From AV2 sp035637175 (GTDB lineage Bacteria > Verrucomicrobiota > Verrucomicrobiia > Limisphaerales > AV2), in NCBI GenBank assembly GCA_035637175.1, contig DASPXS010000126.1, forward strand, positions 1-11,162: 11,162 nt of DNA, read 5' to 3'. Position numbers and translations under genes: made by a program. Each line of letters opens with the position of its first letter. Within the stretch, counting starts at the first letter, position 1. Below the pieces are notes generated by a model that ran no database searches, was not told the DNA's origin, and worked only from the letters and a program-made list of their open reading frames with translations. Below, one piece after another: positions 1 to 6,394 of the stretch.

Positions 1-3000
1 CCGCCGGCCCAACGCTTGCGACGCCTCCACATAGACCGGGTCGTTGAGCGTGACGAACGCCTGCAGCGGCGTGTCGGTCTGGATGCGGCGGAGCGTGCAG
101 GTTTCACGGCTCGGGGCGTCGAACGTCGCCATGCTCGGATACGGCACGGTCCGCCGCCAGAAGGTGTAGAGGCCGCGGCGAAATTTGTCTTCGCCTTTGC
201 TGGTCGCCCAGGTGCGTTCACCGTTGAAGGCGGCGCGCCACAGCCCGTCCGGCTGCCAGGGATAGACGGACGGGCCGCCGATTTTACGGCTGAGCAGACC
301 GCTGAGCGCGAGCGCCTGGTCGCGCACGGTTTCGGCGTCCAGACGATGGCGCGGGCCGCGCGACAAAAGCCGATTGCGCGGATCTTTTTCCAGCAACTCC
401 GGCGTCACCCGCGACGACTGCTGGTAGGTGGCGCTCATCACGATCAATTTGAGCAAACGTTTTATATCCCAGGCGCCGGTGGCGGCGCCGTCAAAGCGTT
501 GAAGCGTCGAAGCGTTGAAGGGTTGAGCGTTTTGATCGCGTTCCGATTCATCGGTTGTGCGATTCAACGATTCAACGGGCGCCGCCGGCCCCATGAACTC
601 AACCGCCAGCCAGTCGAGCAATTCGCGATGACTCGGCAAGGCGCCTTGCGTGCCGAAGTCCTCTTCGGTCTCGACCATGCCCGTGCCGAAGAGCTGCGCC
701 CAGAGGCGATTCACGGCCACACGCGCGGTGAGCGGATTGTCACGGCTCATCAGCCATCGCGCGAGACCGAGCCGGTTGGTCGGGGCGTCCGATGGAAACG
801 GATGAAACGCGGCAGGCACACCGGGCTCAACTTTTTCTCCGGGATCCAGAAAGTTGCCCTTGTTCAAAAGGTGCGACTCACGCCGTCTGGCGGCGGCCAA
901 TTCGCGCAGCACCGGCAGAGCCACCGGCTTGATGTCGTCCAGTTCCTTGCGCAGTTTCTTCAAACGCTCGTCAATCGTGGCCAGCGACGGCGCGAATTCG
1001 CGGAAATAATCAGCCAATTCTTCGCGCTGTTTTTCGGTGCGTTCCGCCGGTTGGACCGCGAGGATGGCTTTGATAGTGTCGGGCAGTTCGCGCACCGGCC
1101 GCAGTTCGGTGGTCGCCGAAAGGCGGAAATGACCGAGGGTGTGGTTCGTTCCGTGGTTCTGTACCAGCGTGAAAATCAGCAGTGACTCGGGCTCTTCAAT
1201 TGGCTTGCCTTCGATTTCAAAAGCCGCCGCATGCGCGCTGCCGGTCTTGTCGCCCACGCTCCAACCGTTTTTTGCCTCGGGCTTGCCATCGACGGCTTCG
1301 GAAACAGCGTAGCCGCTCTCGCTGTAATCTGCGGAGGCGTTCTGTAATCGGACCTCCTTCTCCGGAGGAACGCGCAAGCGGGTGACCGGGCCGGGCACGG
1401 CGCTGATATTTCGTTCCCAGAGCGTCTTTCGCTGCGCATCCAGCGCGAGCACTTTGAAATCGGCGAGACGCGTGCCGAGTCCGCGGTCGGTCCGGTTCCA
1501 AACGGCGATTTCTTCGAGCGGCGTGTCGGCGCCCAGGTCCAGTTCCCACCACGGATTGTCCTCCGCCCGGGTCATCGTGGTGGAAGCCGCGTCGAAGTTG
1601 CCATCCGTGTTGGTGTCGATGGCACGGCGGGCGTCCGCGCCGCTGTCCGTGCTCGACTGGCTCGCCTGGCCTTGGGGCGCCACATTTTCCCGGCCGTCGA
1701 ACACCTGGATTTCCGCCAGGGAAAGAACCCGCTGTGTGCCGGGCAACTCGATGCGGATAAAGCGCGCGGGCGGCGGCACGGTTTTGGGCGAACGGACGGC
1801 GAGTTGAAATTCATTCAAGACCGCCCGGCCTGTTCCCGCGGCGCGGCCGGGCCCTTGTTTCGGCAGACTTTCGTGCGGCAACAGTTCGAGGCGAACCGCC
1901 GTAAGGTTGGTCAGGTCGGTGCGCACCTTGACGGCGTAGGTGTCCGTTTCGGGAGAGTCGCCCGCCGCCAGAATGGAATGGTCGGAAAGTTTGTTGAGCG
2001 TCGCGCCGCGATACGACGTCAGGTCGGAGGGTTCGAGCGCAATCCAGTCAATGCCTTTCGCCTGCGCTTTTTCCCACTCGACCAGTTCCGCTTCGAACTC
2101 CGGAGTTGTCTGTTTGCGCTCCTTTTCCAGCCGGGCAATCCCGGACTTGAGTCGTTCCATTTTCTCGCGCTGTTCCTGGGTCGGGAGCGGCAGCGTTGGA
2201 CGCTCGTCCGGCTGGTCGTTGTCCTCGGTCTGGTTGAAGAACGCGTAGAACTGGTAGTATTCCCGCTGCGTGATGGGGTCGTATTTGTGCGTGTGGCATT
2301 GTGCGCAGCCCAGCGTCAGGCCCATCCAGACCTGCGCGGTGACGTTCGCGCGGTCTTTCACGGCGGCCACGCGGTATTCCTCGTCGTCGGTGCCGCCCTC
2401 CGTATTCGTCATCGTGTTGCGATGGAACCCGGTGGCCACGATCGGGTCCTGGTCATCGGAGTTCGCGTCTCGGGGAAGCAGGTCGCCGGCGATCTGCTCG
2501 ATCGTGAAACGATCGTAGGGCATGTTGTCGTTCAAGGCGCGGATCACCCAATCGCGCCAGGGCCAGATGTTCAACCGAAGCGGGTCAGAACCGTAACCGG
2601 CGGAATCGGCGTAACGTGCGAGGTCCAGCCACGCGCGCGCCCAGCGTTCGCCATACGCGGGCGAACCGAGTAATCGGTCAACCAGGCGTTCATAGGCATC
2701 GCCTCGCGGGTCGTTCACGAAGTCATCCACCTCGCGCGGAGTCGGCGGCAGCCCTGTCAAATCAAGTGACAACCGGCGAATCAACGTGTAACGGTCTGCC
2801 GGTGGAGAGGGTTTCAGTCGCTTCTTTTCCAGTTCCGCCAGAATGAAGGAGTCGATGGCGTTATGCGGCCAGGATTTCGTTTTCACTTTGGGCAGCGACG
2901 GTCGTTCCGGTTTCGCGAAAGCCCAGTGCGGCGTGTAGAGTGCGCCCTGCCGAATCCAGCGTTTGATCAGATCAATTTCCGCGACCGTCAGCGTGCGTCC

Positions 3001-3342
3001 GGACTTGGGCGGCGGCATCACGTCGTCGGGGTCCGTCGCGGTGATGCGCCGGACCATTTCGCTGTTCTCCAGATCGCCGGGCACGAGGGCGCGAACGCCT
3101 TTGCGCTCCTTGACGGCCTCCTCCCGGATGTCGAGTCGGAGTTTCGCCTTGCGGGAGCTCTCATCCGGTCCATGGCAACTGAAGCATTTGCTGGAGATAA
3201 TCGGGCGGATTTGCGAGCTGAAATCAACCGGCTCGCTCGGGGCTCGTTGCCTGGCCTCGCCTGCCATTGCCGGGGCGACCGACAACGCTGCGAAAATCGT
3301 CAAGGTTCTCAGTCGGGCGAAGTTCGGCATTCGGCACATCAT
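1..3342 (-). CDS. PSCyt1-DUF1549-discoidin-like-DUF1553 secreted cytochrome-type protein (3' end beyond window)
   Basis: Reading the minus strand from ATG 3342 gives 1114 codons with no stop, running off the left edge. ATGs at 3339 and 3330 are in frame and also possible starts. Residues 1-27 look like a Sec signal peptide ending AMA before GEA. A PSCyt1 (planctomycete cytochrome C-like) domain follows, with the haem-type motif CFSCH at 53-57. DUF1549 spans about 158-365, with DLTGLPPTP and YGERWARAWLDLARYADS, and ends in a second motif, CAQCH, at 346-350. A helical, charged stretch lies near 390-420. Galactose-binding/discoidin-like modules occupy about 490-760, including RAIDTNTDGNF and DNPWWELDLG near 570-600. 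DUF1553 starts near 850 (DNPLTARVAVNRLWAQLFG). Roughly the last hundred residues are probably missing. Proteins of this architecture occur in large numbers in Planctomycetes and Verrucomicrobia, often beside a DUF1501 gene. The function is unproven; a role in periplasmic redox chemistry or polysaccharide use is only inferred. Family assignment is confident. Confidence 0.93.
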   Translation of the reverse strand, partial: MMCRMPNFARLRTLTIFAALSVAPAMAGEARQRAPSEPVDFSSQIRPIISSKCFSCHGPDESSRKAKLRLDIREEAVKERKGVRALVPGDLENSEMVRRITATDPDDVMPPPKSGRTLTVAEIDLIKRWIRQGALYTPHWAFAKPERPSLPKVKTKSWPHNAIDSFILAELEKKRLKPSPPADRYTLIRRLSLDLTGLPPTPREVDDFVNDPRGDAYERLVDRLLGSPAYGERWARAWLDLARYADSAGYGSDPLRLNIWPWRDWVIRALNDNMPYDRFTIEQIAGDLLPRDANSDDQDPIVATGFHRNTMTNTEGGTDDEEYRVAAVKDRANVTAQVWMGLTLGCAQCHTHKYDPITQREYYQFYAFFNQTEDNDQPDERPTLPLPTQEQREKMERLKSGIARLEKERKQTTPEFEAELVEWEKAQAKGIDWIALEPSDLTSYRGATLNKLSDHSILAAGDSPETDTYAVKVRTDLTNLTAVRLELLPHESLPKQGPGRAAGTGRAVLNEFQLAVRSPKTVPPPARFIRIELPGTQRVLSLAEIQVFDGRENVAPQGQASQSSTDSGADARRAIDTNTDGNFDAASTTMTRAEDNPWWELDLGADTPLEEIAVWNRTDRGLGTRLADFKVLALDAQRKTLWERNISAVPGPVTRLRVPPEKEVRLQNASADYSESGYAVSEAVDGKPEAKNGWSVGDKTGSAHAAAFEIEGKPIEEPESLLIFTLVQNHGTNHTLGHFRLSATTELRPVRELPDTIKAILAVQPAERTEKQREELADYFREFAPSLATIDERLKKLRKELDDIKPVALPVLRELAAARRRESHLLNKGNFLDPGEKVEPGVPAAFHPFPSDAPTNRLGLARWLMSRDNPLTARVAVNRLWAQLFGTGMVETEEDFGTQGALPSHRELLDWLAVEFMGPAAPVESLNRTTDESERDQNAQPFNASTLQRFDGAATGAWDIKRLLKLIVMSATYQQSSRVTPELLEKDPRNRLLSRGPRHRLDAETVRDQALALSGLLSRKIGGPSVYPWQPDGLWRAAFNGERTWATSKGEDKFRRGLYTFWRRTVPYPSMATFDAPSRETCTLRRIQTDTPLQAFVTLNDPVYVEASQALGRR
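494..577. repeat. In-frame foldback repeat of octamers inside the DUF1553 gene
   Basis: On the plus strand four 8-bp units run head to tail: AAGCGTTG (494-501), AAGCGTCG (502-509), AAGCGTTG (510-517) and AAGGGTTG (518-525). After about 36 bp come two units of the opposite orientation, ATTCAACG (562-569) and ATTCAACG (570-577). The arms can pair to form a hairpin. The minus-strand gene reads through in frame, which adds a low-complexity peptide (FNASTLQRF is recognisable) between the family's usual LLDWLAVEF and WDIKRLLKLIV blocks. It looks like an inserted repetitive element tolerated inside a protein loop. Confidence 0.6.
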
Positions 3343-3377
3343 GCAATCTTTCAAGACCTGTTTTGGCTATGAACTAT

Positions 3378-3406
3378 TCTATACTGAATCGCCCTGGCGA
3401 AGCCAA
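3378..3406 (-). promoter_or_regulatory. Sigma-70-like promoter of the PSCyt1/DUF1553 gene
   Basis: Read on the minus strand, a -35 box TTGGCT (3406-3401) is followed by exactly 17 bp and a -10 box TATAGA (3383-3378), which continues as TATAGAAT. The predicted transcript start lies about 30 bp upstream of ATG 3342. Position, spacing and orientation all fit the divergent gene; no activator or repressor site is evident. Confidence 0.6.
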
Positions 3407-3425
3407 GACCGATCAACGGCGGACA

Positions 3426-3567
3426 GCCGCGGGGCCGGGGTCTTTTCTTTTGCGAAGGCGAGGCGTCGGAGTTCATGCTTTAGCATGCCTTGCGGCCCGA
3501 AACAGCCTGAAGGCTGAACTCCAACCGATTGGCGCGTCAAACCAAAAGACCCCCGCGGGGCCGGCGC
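3426..3567. repeat. Nested palindromic element 1 (cruciform-type)
   Basis: Inverted arms GGGGTCTTTT (3437-3446) and AAAAGACCCC (3544-3553) are flanked by GC-rich CCGCGGGG-type sequence on both sides. They enclose a second pair of arms, GGAGTTCA (3468-3475) and TGAACTCC (3515-3522). Inside these, and overlapping their inner ends, are two small hairpins: CATGCT/AGCATG (3474-3487, 2-nt loop) and CAGCCT/AGGCTG (3503-3516, 2-nt loop). The whole can fold as a branched, cloverleaf-like structure. No ORF explains it. It resembles a REP- or MITE-like non-coding repeat; copy number cannot be judged from one window. Confidence 0.65.
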
Positions 3568-3650
3568 AACCAGACCAGAACCGAAGACACTCCGTCTGTC
3601 CTCCATCCTGATTTAATCGCGCCTTGCGTAGCGGCATGCGTCCTCGCCTG

Positions 3651-3784
3651 CCGTAGAGGACGGCATCTTGCCGTCCGGATATCCGGGAATATTGTAAATT
3701 CGCCACCCCGGACCCGCCGGGCCAGGACCCGTCCTCCGCCGCATTGCGGAGAGTGGATGCCGGCTCTACGGAAGGCAAGATGCC
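3651..3784. repeat. Nested palindromic element 2
   Basis: Outer arms CCGTAGAG (3651-3658) and CTCTACGG (3764-3771) enclose two hairpins: GGACGGCA/TGCCGTCC (3658-3676, 3-nt loop) and CTCCGC/GCGGAG (3734-3751, 6-nt loop). A perfect 12-bp palindrome CCGGATATCCGG lies at 3675-3686. Just outside the right arm, GGCA/TGCC (3774-3784) forms a small hairpin whose complement reads GGCATCTTGCC, close to the GGCATCTTGCC inside the left hairpin. The two ends are therefore partial inverted copies of each other. Non-coding. Confidence 0.6.
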
Positions 3785-3812
3785 AGTTGTGTTCGGCACC
3801 GGCAAAACGGTT

Positions 3813-3948
3813 GCGGCATTTTGCCTCTCTCTCCCCGCGAGGAACGAGCGGGGAGAGAGCCGGAGAGAGGGGAAATTGATAAAAAGCGCCTCCTCTCCCC
3901 GGCCCTCTCCTCCTTTTTTGAGGAGGAGAGGGAGAGAAAATGCGGTTG
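3813..3948. repeat. Nested palindromic element 3 (CT/GA-rich)
   Basis: Outer arms GCATTTT (3816-3822) and AAAATGC (3937-3943) enclose two strong hairpins. The first pairs CTCTCTCCCCGC (3827-3838) with GCGGGGAGAGAG (3848-3859) across a 9-nt loop. The second pairs CCCTCTCCTCCT (3903-3914) with AGGAGGAGAGGG (3921-3932) across a 6-nt loop. The strands are strongly skewed, with pyrimidine on one side and purine on the other. Neither hairpin is followed by a T-run on the side needed for a convincing Rho-independent terminator, so a repeat is preferred over a terminator. Confidence 0.6.
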
Positions 3949-4031
3949 CAGGTGAGAGGAGTTCGGACGGTTTACCTGGATCCTCAAAAAAAGGTGGTTT
4001 GCAGGCGGAATTTATTTTTCAAAAAAAATAG

Positions 4032-4059
4032 TTGACTATTTGGTCTAGTGCCATAAACT
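4032..4059 (+). promoter_or_regulatory. Probable promoter of the TetR gene with overlapping dyad
   Basis: A -35-like TTGACT (4032-4037) is followed after 16 bp by a -10-like TAAACT (4054-4059), about 50 bp before ATG 4111. An A/T-rich tract immediately upstream (about 4012-4030) could act as an UP element. A perfect palindrome AATAGT-TG-ACTATT (4027-4040) overlaps the -35 box, and a looser dyad TTGAC...GTCTA covers 4032-4047. Autoregulation by the encoded repressor is inferred from this position. Confidence 0.45.
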
Positions 4060-4110
4060 GTCTGCATGTTCGTTGAAGAAGCGAACGGAAATTGAGAATA
4101 GAAATGTTTT

Positions 4111-4725
4111 ATGGGCCGCGTCAGTAATGCCAAACAGAGATTGATGGAAGCCGTCCGGGATTTGATCTGGGCGGGCTCTTATGGCAGCACCACAATCGAT
4201 CAAATCTGCGAGAAGGCGGGGGTCAAAAAGGGAAGCTTTTATTATTTCTTTGACTCGAAGGCGGACCTTGCCGCGGCCGCAATCGACGCGGAGTGGAAAC
4301 TCAGACGTCCCGAACTCGACTCGCTCTTCTCGGCGACTGTCCCGCCCCTGGAACGCCTTCGCAAATATTGCGAGTACGGCTGTGGTTTTCAGACGGAAAT
4401 CAAAGAAAAATTCGGCTGTGTGTTGGGTTGTCCACTGTTTTCGCTGGGCGCTGAAATCAGCACCCAAGAAGATCGTTTGCAGAAAAAAATCCAGGCGATC
4501 CTCGACCAGAAACGCAAGTATCTTGAGTCGGCCATCCGCGATGCCCATGCTGCCGGATTGATTCACGCGCCGGATGCGGCAGCGAAGGCGAGGACGCTAT
4601 TCGCCTACTACCAGGGCTTGTTGACCGAAGCCCGCATTCAAAACGATTTGGAGATTCTGCGCTACGCCGTGCGAGGCACCTACGAACTGCTGGGTGTGAA
4701 GGACCCGGAACCGGCGCCGACCTAG
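4111..4725 (+). CDS. TetR/AcrR-family transcriptional repressor
   Basis: The product is 204 aa, a normal length for the family. The N-terminal helix-turn-helix is clear: TTIDQICEKAGVKKGSFYYF at about residues 27-46, followed by DSKADL. The C-terminal ligand-binding half, with GCVLGCPLFSLGAEIS near 100-116, resembles the TetR groups that sense small reactive or aromatic molecules, but the ligand cannot be named. ATG 4111 is preferred because the upstream ATG at 4104 is in another frame; there is no clear Shine-Dalgarno sequence. The gene lies directly upstream of, and on the same strand as, a small ORF and an RND efflux system. That is the usual arrangement for a local repressor released by a pump substrate. 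The specific target is inferred from position and from the shared GTTGACTA sequences. Confidence 0.93.
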   Translation: MGRVSNAKQRLMEAVRDLIWAGSYGSTTIDQICEKAGVKKGSFYYFFDSKADLAAAAIDAEWKLRRPELDSLFSATVPPLERLRKYCEYGCGFQTEIKEKFGCVLGCPLFSLGAEISTQEDRLQKKIQAILDQKRKYLESAIRDAHAAGLIHAPDAAAKARTLFAYYQGLLTEARIQNDLEILRYAVRGTYELLGVKDPEPAPT

Positions 4726-4752
4726 CCTGGAACAAATTTTTTTGGCATCAAA

Positions 4753-4770
4753 GTTGACTAAACAGACAAC
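4753..4770. promoter_or_regulatory. Candidate TetR operator upstream of the efflux genes
   Basis: GTTGACTAAACAGACAAC is an 18-bp imperfect inverted repeat, GTTGaCT-N4-AGaCAAC, with six of the seven arm positions paired. Its left half GTTGACTA is identical to 4031-4038 at the regulator's own promoter. It lies between the TetR stop codon and the 91-aa ORF, where a repressor site for the pump genes is expected. No convincing -10 box at proper spacing was found here, so the promoter itself is not called. Confidence 0.4.
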
Positions 4771-4818
4771 TACTAATTGGGGTCTCTATGAATCGCTATC
4801 CGAACCAAAACTGAAAAT

Positions 4819-5094
4819 ATGAACATGACCAACCGACAGACTAAATGGAACGCGGGCGATGGTGTTGCCGCCGTCCGCGCCCTCATCCTACGGGAGTTCT
4901 CGTCGCTCTACCAACAGCAGCCTCGTGTTCTCCAACTTGCGCTCGACGAAGCTGAAGCCCTCGCCTGGCAAACCGGATTCGCCCGTTTGTTGTTCCCGGT
5001 GCTCGCCATGGAGAAGGTGCGCGCGGTCGCGGCGTGGCACGACCGCCAGCAATCCCTCCGCCGGACTGAACCGATCCGATCCTTCGCTGCCTGA
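4819..5094 (+). CDS. Small uncharacterised protein of 91 aa between regulator and pump genes
   Basis: The ORF starts at ATG 4819 (an in-frame ATG at 4825 is also possible) and ends at TGA 5092-5094. The protein has no signal peptide, membrane segment, cysteine or metal-binding motif. It reads as mostly helical and soluble: an acidic/alanine-rich middle (LALDEAEALAWQTGFARLLF) is followed by a basic tail. I do not recognise a named family. Its position, 93 bp after the TetR gene and 47 bp before the membrane-fusion protein, suggests co-transcription with the pump. A regulatory or accessory role is a guess. Composition and codon use look like its neighbours, and the sensible amino-acid pattern supports a real gene, but a spurious ORF cannot be excluded. 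Confidence 0.65.
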   Translation: MNMTNRQTKWNAGDGVAAVRALILREFSSLYQQQPRVLQLALDEAEALAWQTGFARLLFPVLAMEKVRAVAAWHDRQQSLRRTEPIRSFAA

Positions 5095-5141
5095 TCGACC
5101 GGCTGAGTTCGCCAAATCAAAAACATTAACTGTTGAATCTT

Positions 5142-6320
5142 ATGTCACACATCGCATTTTTTCGTCTGAATCCGGGCACCCTCGCCATGGGAGCCGCGCT
5201 CCTGTTGTTCGCCGGTTGCGGCCGGCCGGCAGCCCGGCCTGCGCCGCCTGCGCCGTCTGTCACGGTGGCGCCCGTTGAGCGCAAGGAGGTAATCGAATGG
5301 GACGAGTTCACCGGCCGGACCGAGCCCGTGGAATCGGTCGAAATACGACCGCGCGTTTCCGGCTATATTCAGGAGGTGCGGTTCCAGTCGGGACAACTGG
5401 TGAAGAAGAGCGACGTGCTCTTTGTCATCGACCCGCGCTGGCATCGGGCCGAGTTCGACCGCCGCGAGGCCGAGTTCGAGCAGGCCAAAGTCCACCTGGA
5501 AAACGCCAAGCGCGAAGCCGACCGCACGCCGCAACTGCTGGCGAACAAAGCGATCTCGATTGAAGAATCCGACGCCCGCCAGGCGCGCTACCAGGAAGCC
5601 AAGGCGGCGCTGCTGGCCTCCCAGGCGGCGCTCGATACCGCGAAACTCGATCTCGAGTACACCCAAATCCGCGCGCCGATCGACGGACGCGTCAGCCGCG
5701 CCCTGCTCACGGAGGGAAATTATGTCAGCGGCGTCGCCAGCACGGCCACGCTGCTCACCACCATCGTTTCGGTGGATCCCATCTACGTCAATGCGGACAT
5801 CGACGAGAATTCGTTGCTGAAGTTTAACGCGTTGGCGAAGTCCAGAAAGCTCGAGACCAATGGCGACGGCCAGATTCCCGTCGAACTGCAACTGGCCGAC
5901 GAACCGGAATTCCCGCACCGGGGCCACATCGAGTCATTCGACAATCGGCTCGATGCCAATACCGGCAGCATACTTTTGCGCGCCGTGTTTCCAAACCCGG
6001 ACGGTCGCATTGTGCCCGGCCTGTTTGCGCGCATCCGCGTGCCCTTGAGCGAGCGCCATCCCGCGTTGCTGGTGGAGGAGCGCGCCATCGGCACGGACCA
6101 GGCGCAGAAGTTCGTGCTCGCGCTGACCGCGACGAACACAGTCGAGTATCGCTCCGTGCAGCTCGGCCCCCTCATCGACGGCAAACGCGTCGTGCGCTCC
6201 GGCCTCGAGGCGGGCGACATGATCGTTGTCAACGGTCTGCAGCGCGTTCGTCCCGGCATGCCGGTGGCGCCCCAGGAGGCGGTCGCGAGCCGCGAAGGCA
6301 ACCAAGTCGCGAGACGCTAA
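5142..6320 (+). CDS. RND efflux periplasmic adaptor (membrane-fusion protein), MexE/OqxA-like lipoprotein
   Basis: The adaptor bridges the inner-membrane RND pump to the outer-membrane channel. The 392-aa product from ATG 5142 begins with a lipoprotein signal, LLLFAGC, with Cys26 as the predicted lipidated residue. An in-frame TTG at 5133 would add three residues and is less likely. WDEFTGRTEPVESVEIRPRVSGYI (about 51-74; written here in parts: WDEFTGR, VEIRPRVSGYI) marks the start of the barrel-sandwich half of the family and is typical of the MexE/OqxA branch. A coiled-coil hairpin rich in A, E, K and R spans about 100-165. TQIRAPIDGRVS near 174 closes the lipoyl domain. The beta-barrel and membrane-proximal domains follow, ending in GLEAGDMIVVNGLQRVRPGM. 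It lies 74 bp upstream of the pump gene on the same strand, consistent with an operon. The substrate cannot be read from the sequence. Confidence 0.95.
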   Translation: MSHIAFFRLNPGTLAMGAALLLFAGCGRPAARPAPPAPSVTVAPVERKEVIEWDEFTGRTEPVESVEIRPRVSGYIQEVRFQSGQLVKKSDVLFVIDPRWHRAEFDRREAEFEQAKVHLENAKREADRTPQLLANKAISIEESDARQARYQEAKAALLASQAALDTAKLDLEYTQIRAPIDGRVSRALLTEGNYVSGVASTATLLTTIVSVDPIYVNADIDENSLLKFNALAKSRKLETNGDGQIPVELQLADEPEFPHRGHIESFDNRLDANTGSILLRAVFPNPDGRIVPGLFARIRVPLSERHPALLVEERAIGTDQAQKFVLALTATNTVEYRSVQLGPLIDGKRVVRSGLEAGDMIVVNGLQRVRPGMPVAPQEAVASREGNQVARR

Positions 6321-6394
6321 TAAAACAACTGGCTTCAGGCTCCTGACGTCTCAACACGGATGTCCGCCCGGCCGCTGCTAACCCACTAAACAAT

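Noticed and set aside
494..577. CRISPR array
   Set aside because: The units are only 8 bp, directly adjacent without spacers, and lie within a coding gene.
16..2673. Long plus-strand open frames at 16-1185 and 1672-2673
   Set aside because: They lie antisense to the PSCyt1/DUF1553 gene, whose translation shows clear family motifs throughout. The plus-strand products are arginine-rich with no recognisable motif, typical of shadow frames in GC-rich DNA.
3903..3932. Rho-independent terminator
   Set aside because: The stem is strong, but the T-run lies in the loop rather than after the stem, and no gene ends just upstream on the plus strand. It fits better as part of a palindromic element.
3529..4031. 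Plus- and minus-strand ORFs in the intergenic gap
   Set aside because: They run through palindromic repeats, give low-complexity arginine/serine/proline peptides and have no ribosome-binding site or family signal.
4045..4566. Minus-strand open frame of 173 codons opposite the TetR gene
   Set aside because: The plus strand has a canonical TetR helix-turn-helix over the same bases; the minus-strand protein has no motif.
4754..4792. Promoter for the pump genes with TTGACT (4754-4759) as the -35 box
   Set aside because: No -10-like hexamer lies 16-18 bp downstream; the nearest, TATGAA at 4787, is 27 bp away. The site is kept only as a candidate operator.
5133..5141. TTG start for the adaptor gene
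   Set aside because: ATG 5142 is in frame three codons later and gives a normal lipoprotein signal; nothing favours TTG.
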